From NCBI GenBank assembly GCA_937901625.1, contig CALDIE010000001.1, forward strand, positions 1-5,540: a stretch of 5,540 nt of DNA. Direction: 5' to 3'. The DNA is from an uncultured Lachnospiraceae bacterium. GTDB lineage: Bacteria; Bacillota; Clostridia; Lachnospirales; Lachnospiraceae. The translations under genes and the position numbers were made by a program. How positions within the stretch are numbered: position 1 is the first letter of the stretch; the number at the start of each line of letters is the position of its first letter. The notes beneath the pieces were generated by a model. The model had not been told where the DNA came from, made no database searches, and worked only from the letters and a program-made list of their open reading frames with translations. This document shows, piece after piece, positions 1 through 5,540 of this stretch.

Positions 1-60
1 AGGCTTTCTGATGCAGCAGATGAGCATCTGAACAAGTCAATTGTGAAGATTTATTCATGA
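1..60 (+). CDS. C-terminal end of an unidentified upstream protein (partial)
   Basis: Frame 1 is open from the first base of the window and ends at a TGA at 58-60. The other two plus-strand frames close early (TGA at 9-11 and 28-30). The 19 residues seen end in NKSIVKIYS and are polar and charged, with no motif I recognise, so no function is assigned. The stop lies 22 nt before the recG ATG, which fits a shared transcript. In Firmicutes recG often follows an Asp23-family gene and a DAK2-domain (FakA/YloV) gene, but this tail does not look like the usual end of FakA. That the frame is coding is inferred from the open frame and its spacing to recG. Confidence 0.5.
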   Translation, partial: RLSDAADEHLNKSIVKIYS

Positions 61-82
61 ACAGATCCTAAGGAAGAAAAGT

Positions 83-2152
83 ATGGAATTACGAGATCCT
101 ATCGTAAAGATTAAGGGCATCGGAGAGAAAAAAGCACAGGCATTTTATAAGGCCGGGATCTATACCGTTAATGATCTCCTTCATTATTTTCCGCGTAATT
201 ACGGAAGTGTTCCGGCGATCAAAGCGATCGGAGATGTGGAGGATCAGGAGTTTTGCGTGATCACAGGCCGGATGATCGGCGGCGTTCGCATGGGCGGATA
301 CGGCGCGAAGAAGGTTTTGAGTTTTTCGATCGCCGACGGAAGCGGGAAGATCACTGTTACGTATTTTAATATGCCGTATCTTAAAAATACCCTTCATCCC
401 GGCAGTGAATATCTGCTGATGGGTCCGGTGACTTTTACCCGCACGGGAGTTTCCATGCGCCATCCGAAGATGCTGACGCAAACACAGTATGAGGAATTAC
501 AGGGACATCTTTTGCCGGTGTATCCCCTGGTACAGGGAATGACACAGAATATGCTGACTTCGGCGATCAAAGAAGCTGTGGGTATTACGGGCTCTTTAAA
601 GGAATATCTTCCTGAGGAGGTTTTGGTAGAAGAAGGTTTGCCGGGGATCGGTGAAGCGATCTTAAAGCTTCATATGCCGCAAACGATGGAGGAAGTATAT
701 ACAGCCAGAAAGAGGCTGGCCTTTGATGAATTCTTTTTCTTTTTTGAGAGAATGTCACTGTTAAAGACAAAGAACCAAAGGGAAGAGAGTGTTTATGTGA
801 TCCATGGGGCGGAGGAAAGTACAGAGTGTAAAAAACTTTCGCAAGGACTGCCGTATGAGTTTACCGGCGGACAGAAACAGGCGATCCGTGATATCGCAAA
901 AGATCTCTCCGGCGGTTATGCCATGAATCGTTTGCTGCAGGGGGATGTGGGATGCGGTAAAACGATGGTGGCTTTTTGCGCGGCGCTTATGGTGATCGAA
1001 AAGGGCTTCCAGGCGGCGGTGATGGTTCCTACCGAGGTACTTGCGGCGCAGCATTACAGGGAGTTTATGAGCCTGTCGGAAAGGCTGGGATTATCTTCAA
1101 AACCCGTGCTTTTGACCGGATCTCTTAAGAAAAAAGAAAAGGATGCGCTAAAGGAACAGATCGCTTCCGGAGAAATTAATCTTATCATCGGAACCCATGC
1201 CCTGATACAGGATGATGTAAAATTTTATGATCTGGCGCTGGTGGTTACGGATGAGCAGCATCGTTTTGGGGTTCGTCAGCGTATGCTCTTATCCGGTAAG
1301 GGAGCGGTACCGCACGCGCTTGTCATGAGCGCGACGCCAATCCCCAGAACGCTTGGTCTTATCCTCTACGGGGATCTTGATATATCGACGATCAGGGAAC
1401 TTCCGGCAAAGCGTCTTTCTGTCAAAAACGCGGTTGTAGGAAACGAATACCGGCGAAAGATCTATGAGCTGGTCTTAAAAGAGATCCGTGCCGGGCATCA
1501 GGCATATTTTATATGTTCGATGGTTGAGGAAGGAGAGACGGAAGGGGTATTAAACGTAACGGATCATGCGCGGTCGCTCCGGGATGCCTTCCCTGAGGAT
1601 ATACGTGTGGAAAGCCTGCACGGACGTATGAAGAATGAGGAAAAGGATGCCATAATGCGATCCTTCGCGTCCGGAGAGATCGATATTCTTGTATCTACTA
1701 CGGTTGTGGAAGTAGGCGTCAACGTACCCAACGCAACGATCATGGTGGTGGAGAATGCCGAACGATTCGGGTTGTCGGCGCTCCATCAGTTAAGGGGACG
1801 CATCGGCCGCGGAGAGGATCAGTCTTACTGCGTCTTTGTGGCGGGAAATCCAAAAAGCAGCGAAAAGACAAGGAAGCGTCTGGAGATATTAAGACAGACC
1901 AATGACGGTTTCGAGATCGCGAACGAGGATCTGAAACAGCGCGGACCCGGAGATTTTTTCGGCTACCGGCAGTCCGGGGATCTGTCTTTTCAGATAGCGG
2001 ATATTTTTACCGATGCGGATGTGATGATGCGGGCAAAAGAGGTTTTTGAAAAAGAGAGCGTGCGTTCACCGGAAAGTTTTTCACACTTGAAAAAGTATCT
2101 TGACGAAAATGTAAACTTTACTTATGTTGACTTTCACGGTGTTTGTCTTTAA
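83..2152 (+). CDS. recG: ATP-dependent DNA helicase RecG
   Basis: RecG is a cytoplasmic superfamily 2 helicase that regresses stalled replication forks and migrates Holliday junctions. At 689 residues the protein matches the usual family length of about 680-690. An N-terminal helix-hairpin-helix-like stretch (KGIGEKKA, residues 11-18) precedes the OB-fold wedge region (roughly 55-150), which grips branched DNA. The Q-motif region is near 261-264 and Walker A is GDVGCGKT (287-294). The Walker B box DEQH lies at 390-393, followed by RFGVRQR, and motif III is SATPIPRT (416-423). The second helicase domain carries motif V (VSTTVVEVGVNVPNA, 537-551) and motif VI (QLRGRIGRG, 569-577). The C-terminal TRG region is RGPGDFFGYRQSG (620-632). 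AGGAAG at 71-76 lies 6 nt before the ATG. All expected motifs are present, so it should be active. It follows an unknown gene by 22 nt and precedes degV by 32 nt. A run of five Phe (217-221) is a minor oddity. Confidence 0.98.
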   Translation: MELRDPIVKIKGIGEKKAQAFYKAGIYTVNDLLHYFPRNYGSVPAIKAIGDVEDQEFCVITGRMIGGVRMGGYGAKKVLSFSIADGSGKITVTYFNMPYLKNTLHPGSEYLLMGPVTFTRTGVSMRHPKMLTQTQYEELQGHLLPVYPLVQGMTQNMLTSAIKEAVGITGSLKEYLPEEVLVEEGLPGIGEAILKLHMPQTMEEVYTARKRLAFDEFFFFFERMSLLKTKNQREESVYVIHGAEESTECKKLSQGLPYEFTGGQKQAIRDIAKDLSGGYAMNRLLQGDVGCGKTMVAFCAALMVIEKGFQAAVMVPTEVLAAQHYREFMSLSERLGLSSKPVLLTGSLKKKEKDALKEQIASGEINLIIGTHALIQDDVKFYDLALVVTDEQHRFGVRQRMLLSGKGAVPHALVMSATPIPRTLGLILYGDLDISTIRELPAKRLSVKNAVVGNEYRRKIYELVLKEIRAGHQAYFICSMVEEGETEGVLNVTDHARSLRDAFPEDIRVESLHGRMKNEEKDAIMRSFASGEIDILVSTTVVEVGVNVPNATIMVVENAERFGLSALHQLRGRIGRGEDQSYCVFVAGNPKSSEKTRKRLEILRQTNDGFEIANEDLKQRGPGDFFGYRQSGDLSFQIADIFTDADVMMRAKEVFEKESVRSPESFSHLKKYLDENVNFTYVDFHGVCL

Positions 2153-2155
2153 AAT
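2127..2155 (+). promoter_or_regulatory. Probable sigma-A-type promoter for degV, overlapping the recG stop
   Basis: The -35 box TTGACT (2127-2132, 5 of 6 consensus bases) and the -10 box TAAAAT (2150-2155, 5 of 6) are 17 nt apart, the optimal spacing. The -10 box starts on the recG stop codon. The predicted start near 2162 gives a leader of about 23 nt that still contains the degV ribosome binding site. A second, weaker pair lies just upstream: TTGACG (2100-2105), 17 nt, TATGTT (2123-2128). This would let degV be transcribed independently of recG. It is predicted from sequence only. Confidence 0.6.
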
Positions 2156-2173
2156 GTGATTCAGTATGTAATC

Positions 2174-2178
2174 GGAGG
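2174..2178 (+). promoter_or_regulatory. Ribosome binding site that fixes the degV start at 2185
   Basis: GGAGG lies 6 nt before the ATG at 2185. The same frame is open further upstream to a TTG at 2143, but that codon is inside the end of recG, has no comparable Shine-Dalgarno sequence, and would add 14 residues before the point where DegV proteins normally begin. The start at 2185 is therefore preferred. Confidence 0.88.
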
Positions 2179-2184
2179 AATACT

Positions 2185-3066
2185 ATGAGCCAACGAATTG
2201 CCGTTATCACGGATTCCAACAGTGGAATAACGCAGGACCAGGCGCAACAGATGGGGATAGGGGTGGTTCCCATGCCTTTTCGGATCAACGACGTTGAATA
2301 CTTTGAAGAGATTGACTTAAGTCAGAAACAGTTTTATGAAAAATTGGCGGGGGATGAGACGATCACCACGTCCCAGCCTTCTCCCGCTTCGTTAATGGAG
2401 ATATGGGATCTTGCATTGAAAGATCACGACCAGGTCGTATATCTGCCGATGTCGAGCGGTCTTTCGTGTTCCTGCCAGACGGCAAAGATGTTAGCGAAGG
2501 ATTATGACGGTAAGGTGCAAGTGGTCAATAACCAGCGTATTTCCGTAACCCAACGCAATTCCGTTACGGATGCTTTATATCTGGCCGGACAGGGGAAGAA
2601 TGCCGAAGAGATCCGGATCATTCTGGAGGAGGAAAAATTTAACTCTACCATCTATATCACACTGGATACACTGTATTATCTTAAAAAAGGCGGACGCATC
2701 ACGCCTGCCGCAGCGGCACTGGGAACCCTGTTAAAGATCAAACCGGTGCTCCAGATCCAGGGAGAAAAGCTGGATGCTTTCCGTAAGGCGAGAACGATGA
2801 CGGCGGCTAAGGCGACAATGATCGCAGCGGTTAAGGCGGATCTTGACAATCGCCTGACACCGAAGGGAACACCTTACGAAAACGCGCCGGTCTGCATCGG
2901 CGTAGCGCATACTAATTGTGAAGAAGAAGCACAGGCTCTTATGGAGGAGTTAAAGACGATCTTTCCACAGGCCGCGGAGTATTGTATCGCGCCTTTAGCC
3001 TTAAGCATTGCCTGTCATACCGGTCCGGGGGCACTCGGGATCGCCGCAACGAGACTTGTAAGATAG
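2185..3066 (+). CDS. DegV family fatty-acid-binding protein
   Basis: DegV proteins bind one long-chain fatty acid. The FakB members present it to the kinase FakA, which makes acyl-phosphate for phospholipid synthesis. From the ATG at 2185 the protein has 293 residues, close to the usual 280-290. The N terminus carries the ITDSNSGIT signature (8-16), followed by TTSQPSP (61-67), which lines the lipid head-group site. SSGLSCSCQTA (90-100) corresponds to the usual SSGLSG-type loop, with Cys where Gly is common. DTLYYLKKGGRI (161-172) is the conserved central motif, and HTGPGALG (278-285) is the C-terminal lid. The QRISVTQR stretch (117-124) resembles a DegV subgroup I associate with Lachnospiraceae, rather than the more common form with a KSVSLGQG-like sequence. 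No signal peptide or membrane segment is seen, so it is cytoplasmic. A promoter overlaps the recG end upstream and a terminator follows. Family membership is sure. Which lipid it binds, and whether it serves FakA, is inference. Confidence 0.95.
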   Translation: MSQRIAVITDSNSGITQDQAQQMGIGVVPMPFRINDVEYFEEIDLSQKQFYEKLAGDETITTSQPSPASLMEIWDLALKDHDQVVYLPMSSGLSCSCQTAKMLAKDYDGKVQVVNNQRISVTQRNSVTDALYLAGQGKNAEEIRIILEEEKFNSTIYITLDTLYYLKKGGRITPAAAALGTLLKIKPVLQIQGEKLDAFRKARTMTAAKATMIAAVKADLDNRLTPKGTPYENAPVCIGVAHTNCEEEAQALMEELKTIFPQAAEYCIAPLALSIACHTGPGALGIAATRLVR

Positions 3067-3069
3067 GTC

Positions 3070-3098
3070 TTTACCAAACCGAACAAATGTTCTATAAT
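3070..3098 (+). promoter_or_regulatory. Candidate promoter P1 just after degV
   Basis: A perfect -10 box TATAAT (3093-3098) lies 17 nt after TTTACC (3070-3075), which matches the TTGACA consensus at 4 of 6 positions. The predicted start is near 3105, on the last base of the left arm of the hairpin at 3099-3134. The resulting leader before the B-subunit gene would be about 180 nt. The -35 box is weak, and an AT-rich stretch between genes can give a -10 match by chance. Confidence 0.4.
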
Positions 3099-3134
3099 AA
3101 AGCGCGGAGGTTGTAGCAGACCGATGCGCTTTTT
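3099..3134 (+). terminator. Probable Rho-independent terminator of degV
   Basis: AAAGCGC (3099-3105) and GCGCTTT (3126-3132) form a perfect 7-bp stem. Above it are a G-U pair and a GA/GA tandem mismatch, then GGTT/GACC (3109-3112 with 3119-3122) closes a 6-nt loop. Five T residues (3130-3134) end the element, the first three of them shared with the stem. It starts 32 nt after the degV stop. The short T run and interrupted stem suggest moderate strength, so some readthrough toward the B-subunit gene is possible. Confidence 0.6.
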
Positions 3135-3150
3135 CATATTTCGGACAGAT

Positions 3151-3193
3151 CACGGCACCGTTGTAACTGCATGCAAAACGGCATTCTGCCTTG
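3151..3193 (+). other. Bulged stem-loop between the degV terminator and the gyrB/parE promoter
   Basis: GGCA (3154-3157) pairs with TGCC (3187-3190), and CCGTT (3158-3162) pairs with AACGG (3177-3181). A 5-nt bulge (3182-3186) sits on the right arm. Two further pairs (3151-3152 with 3192-3193) lie beyond one mismatch. The 14-nt loop contains the self-complementary octamer TGCATGCA (3168-3175). No T run follows, so it is not a standard terminator. It ends 5 nt before the P2 -35 box, so it could be a protein-binding dyad or a leader RNA fold of P1 transcripts. The pairing is seen directly; the function is unknown. Confidence 0.35.
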
Positions 3194-3198
3194 TAAAC

Positions 3199-3227
3199 TT
3201 GCGAAAAAAAGCAAAAAATGCTATAGT
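3199..3227 (+). promoter_or_regulatory. Extended -10 promoter P2 for the topoisomerase pair
   Basis: TTGCGA (3199-3204, 4 of 6) and TATAGT (3222-3227, 5 of 6) are separated by 17 nt. TGC directly before the -10 box (3219-3221) supplies an extended -10 (TGn) element, which offsets the weaker -35. The spacer is very A-rich. The predicted start near 3234 gives a leader of about 53 nt. This is the best-placed promoter for the B and A subunit genes. Confidence 0.6.
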
Positions 3228-3286
3228 GAGACAATGCGTTATTTGTAAGTTGTTATGTCAACGGGAATAGGTTTTGGAGGTTCTAT

Positions 3287-5221
3287 ATGGCAGACAGTAA
3301 GACCCGTCAGATTGAATACGGGGCAGACAATATCACAGTCCTTGAGGGCTTGGAAGCCGTCCGGAGAAGACCGGGAATGTATATCGGCAGCGTTACCACC
3401 AAGGGTTTAAATCACCTGATCTATGAGATCGTGGATAATGCCGTAGATGAGCATCTGGCCGGTTATTGCGACAGGATCCAGGTTACGCTTGAAAAGGACG
3501 GGAGCGCTACGATCGAAGATAATGGCCGGGGTATCCCGGTGGAGATGCATAAAAAAGGTATCAGTGCCGAACGTCTTGTATTTACGACACTGCATGCCGG
3601 CGGTAAGTTTGATGATTCGGCATATAAGACCAGTGGTGGACTGCACGGCGTAGGATCGTCCGTAGTCAATGCTCTTTCCAGTCATCTTCTGGTAACGGTC
3701 AAGAGAGGCGGTAAGGTCTACGAAGATGAGTACAGCCGCGGTGAGCCGATCACGGAACTTGTTAACGGTCTCTTACCCGAAAAAGGCAAGACCAACCAGA
3801 CGGGAACTAAGGTTAATTTCACTCCCGATGATACCATTTTTGAAAAGACCTGGTTTAAGGCGGAAGAAGTGAAGAGCCGTCTGCATGAAACCGCTTATCT
3901 GAATCCGAAGTTAACGATCGTATTTAAAGACCTTCGCCAGGAGGAAGCCGAAAAGATCGAATACCACGAAGAAGAGGGGATCGTCGGCTTTGTCAAGGAA
4001 CTGAACAAGGGGAAGGATACGGTGACCGATGTTATCTATTTAAAGGGAGAACAGGACGGGATCGAAGTTGAAGCGGCCTTCCAGTATGTCAATGAATTTC
4101 ACGAGATCGTGCTGGGATTCTGTAACAATATTTACAACGCAGAGGGCGGCACCCATATCACCGGATTCAAAACCATGTTTACCACCGTCATCAACAGTTA
4201 CGCCAGGACGCTGGGCACCTTAAAAGATAAAGATGCCAACTATACCGGCGCGGATGTTCGAAACGGCATGACGGCGGTCATCAGCATCAAACATCCGGAT
4301 CCGAGATTTGAAGGACAGACCAAAACCAAGCTCGACAACCAGGACGCCTCCAAGGCAGTCGGCAAGGTGACCGGCGATGAGACGGTTCATTACTTTGACA
4401 GAAATCTTGAGATCTTAAAGGCGGTGATAGGATGCGCCGAAAAGGCGGCCAAGATCCGAAAATCCGAAGAAAAGGCAAAGACCAACCTTTTGACAAAACA
4501 GAAATTTTCCTTTGACTCAAACGGTAAACTTGCCAATTGCGGTTCCAGAGACGCATCCAAATGCGAGATCTTTATCGTAGAGGGAGATTCTGCCGGAGGC
4601 TCCGCAAAGAGCGCCCGTAACAGAGAGTTTCAGGCGATCCTTCCGATCAGAGGAAAAACTTTGAACGTTGAGAAAGCATCTATCGACAAAGTGCTGGCCA
4701 ATGCGGAGATCAAGACGATGATCAACGCCTTTGGCTGCGGTTTTTCCGAAGGATACGGAAATGATTTTGATATTTCCAGGCTTCGTTACGACAAGATCAT
4801 CATTATGGCGGATGCCGACGTGGACGGTGCGCATATCTGCACATTGCTGTTGACTTTGTTTTACCGCTTTATGCCCGAGCTCATACAGGAGGGGCATGTA
4901 TACATAGCCATGCCGCCTTTGTATAAGGCGATCCCGTCGAGGGGACAGGAAGAATACCTGTATGACGACGCAGCGCTGGCTAAATACAGGAAGAACCATA
5001 AGGGACCGTTTACACTCCAGCGTTACAAAGGACTCGGAGAAATGGATCCCCAGCAGCTATGGGAAACGACACTCGATCCGGAGCGCAGGCTTTTAAAGCG
5101 TGTGGATATTGAGGATCCGATACTGGCCAGCGATACTACGGAACTTTTGATGGGTTCGGATGTTCCGCCCAGAAGAGCTTTTATACATGAAAATGCGAAG
5201 GATGCAATGTTGGATATTTAA
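3287..5221 (+). CDS. Type IIA DNA topoisomerase subunit B (GyrB/ParE family)
   Basis: This is the ATPase and TOPRIM subunit of a heterotetrameric type IIA topoisomerase, which passes one DNA duplex through another using ATP. At 644 residues it has the length usual for Gram-positive GyrB/ParE. The GHKL ATPase fold shows E47 and N51 in YEIVDNAVDE, DNGRGIP (78-84) and GGLHGVG (117-123). The transducer has QTKTK (344-348), whose first Lys should contact ATP. The TOPRIM domain has EGDSAGGSA (432-440), PIRGK (453-457) and DADVDGAH (509-516), so the metal ligands E432, D509 and D511 are intact. The end has QRYKGLGEMDP (578-588) and PPRRAFI (627-633). GGAGG at 3276-3280 lies 6 nt before the ATG. The A-subunit gene follows after 20 nt. 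The neighbours are recG and degV, not dnaN or recF, and the sequence resembles the second topoisomerase pair I recall from Lachnospiraceae, so topoisomerase IV (parE) is plausible. The gyrB-or-parE choice is not settled by this window. Confidence 0.96.
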   Translation: MADSKTRQIEYGADNITVLEGLEAVRRRPGMYIGSVTTKGLNHLIYEIVDNAVDEHLAGYCDRIQVTLEKDGSATIEDNGRGIPVEMHKKGISAERLVFTTLHAGGKFDDSAYKTSGGLHGVGSSVVNALSSHLLVTVKRGGKVYEDEYSRGEPITELVNGLLPEKGKTNQTGTKVNFTPDDTIFEKTWFKAEEVKSRLHETAYLNPKLTIVFKDLRQEEAEKIEYHEEEGIVGFVKELNKGKDTVTDVIYLKGEQDGIEVEAAFQYVNEFHEIVLGFCNNIYNAEGGTHITGFKTMFTTVINSYARTLGTLKDKDANYTGADVRNGMTAVISIKHPDPRFEGQTKTKLDNQDASKAVGKVTGDETVHYFDRNLEILKAVIGCAEKAAKIRKSEEKAKTNLLTKQKFSFDSNGKLANCGSRDASKCEIFIVEGDSAGGSAKSARNREFQAILPIRGKTLNVEKASIDKVLANAEIKTMINAFGCGFSEGYGNDFDISRLRYDKIIIMADADVDGAHICTLLLTLFYRFMPELIQEGHVYIAMPPLYKAIPSRGQEEYLYDDAALAKYRKNHKGPFTLQRYKGLGEMDPQQLWETTLDPERRLLKRVDIEDPILASDTTELLMGSDVPPRRAFIHENAKDAMLDI

Positions 5222-5241
5222 GAAAAAAGGAGACGACAGGG

Positions 5242-5540
5242 ATGGATCACTCGGATAGGATCTTAAAAACCGAATACTCGGAAGTAATGCAAAAATCGTA
5301 TATCGATTATGCCATGAGTGTTATCATTGCCAGAGCGCTTCCGGATGTCAGAGACGGATTAAAACCCGTACAACGCCGTACACTGTATGATATGCATGAA
5401 TTGGGGATCCGTTATGACCGGCCGTACAGGAAGAGCGCGCGTATCGTCGGAGATACCATGGGTAAATATCATCCCCACGGTGACTCGTCCATATATGATG
5501 CGTTGGTCGTGATGACGCATGATTTTAAAAAGGGACTGCC
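5242..5540 (+). CDS. Type IIA DNA topoisomerase subunit A (GyrA/ParC family), N-terminal part
   Basis: This is the DNA breakage-reunion subunit that partners the B subunit encoded just upstream. AAGGAG (5227-5232) lies 9 nt before the ATG. The frame stays open to the window edge, so only 99 codons of an expected 700-850 are present. Family signatures are plain: SYIDYAMSVIIARALPDVRD (19-38) followed by GLKPVQRRTLYDM (39-51), then KSARIVGDTMGKYHPHGDSS (64-83). The two residues most often changed in quinolone resistance appear wild-type: S82 (aligned with E. coli GyrA S83) and D86 (aligned with D87). The catalytic Tyr near residue 120 and the C-terminal DNA-wrapping domain lie outside the window. 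That C-terminal domain, with or without a canonical GyrA box, would separate gyrA from parC. The 20-nt gap to the B subunit implies co-transcription. Confidence 0.95.
   Translation, partial: MDHSDRILKTEYSEVMQKSYIDYAMSVIIARALPDVRDGLKPVQRRTLYDMHELGIRYDRPYRKSARIVGDTMGKYHPHGDSSIYDALVVMTHDFKKGL

Noticed and set aside
17..30. CAGATG-AG-CATCTG inverted repeat, with 13 of its bases repeated at 3445-3457
   Set aside because: Both copies lie in coding frames and encode the same four residues (DEHL). Two distant 13-nt matches in unrelated genes are most simply coincidence.
89..481. 130-codon open frame on the minus strand at the start of recG
   Set aside because: It is antisense to the well-supported RecG N-terminal and wedge region, and its Cys/His/Arg-rich translation matches no known family.
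2143..2184. Upstream extension of DegV from a TTG start
   Set aside because: There is no ribosome binding site for it, it overlaps the end of recG, and the ATG at 2185 has an ideal GGAGG and the normal DegV N terminus.
3001..3234. 77-codon minus-strand open frame spanning the end of degV and the intergenic region
   Set aside because: About a quarter of it is antisense to the conserved DegV C terminus and the rest crosses the terminator and promoter signals. Its composition is unlike a real protein.
3249..3262. Small hairpin GTTG...CAAC in the B-subunit leader
   Set aside because: A 4-bp stem with a 6-nt loop is too weak and too common to support a regulatory call.
4517..4999. 160-codon open frame on the minus strand inside the B-subunit gene
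   Set aside because: It lies wholly antisense to the conserved TOPRIM region, shows no recognisable domain, and is explained by the codon pattern of the real gene.
1..5540. Mobile elements, CRISPR repeats, tRNA or rRNA genes, toxin-antitoxin or defence genes
   Set aside because: None were seen. Nearly the whole window is filled by conserved housekeeping genes, and the only sizeable gap is 220 nt.

Overview
The window holds ordinary housekeeping genes of a Gram-positive, low-to-middle GC anaerobe of the Clostridia. The best guess is Lachnospiraceae, judged from remembered resemblance of the DegV and topoisomerase proteins to that family; no search was run. All genes are on the plus strand and have strong GGAGG-like ribosome binding sites 6-9 nt before ATG starts.

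Layout: the last 19 codons of an unidentified gene (1-60); recG, a complete ATP-dependent branched-DNA helicase (83-2152); a DegV-family fatty-acid-binding protein (start corrected to 2185, end 3066); a 220-nt intergenic region; a complete type IIA topoisomerase B subunit (gyrB/parE type, 3287-5221); and the first 99 codons of the matching A subunit (gyrA/parC type, from 5242 to the window edge).

The unknown gene, recG and degV are closely spaced and may be co-transcribed. A good sigma-A-type promoter also overlaps the recG stop codon and could drive degV alone. The degV-gyrB gap is the only real regulatory region. It contains a probable intrinsic terminator, a perfect -10 box whose predicted start lies at the terminator's left arm, a bulged stem-loop, and an extended -10 promoter about 50 nt before the B-subunit start. 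The B and A subunits are 20 nt apart and should be co-transcribed to make one A2B2 enzyme.

Functionally, RecG remodels stalled forks and recombination intermediates and the topoisomerase handles supercoils or linked daughter chromosomes, so both serve chromosome maintenance. DegV belongs to fatty acid uptake and activation, and its link to the neighbours is positional only. The topoisomerase pair is not beside dnaA, dnaN or recF here, which makes it a candidate second (topoisomerase IV-like) pair. No mobile element, CRISPR array, RNA gene or clearly novel system is visible; the points of interest are in the intergenic control region and in the identity of the topoisomerase pair.
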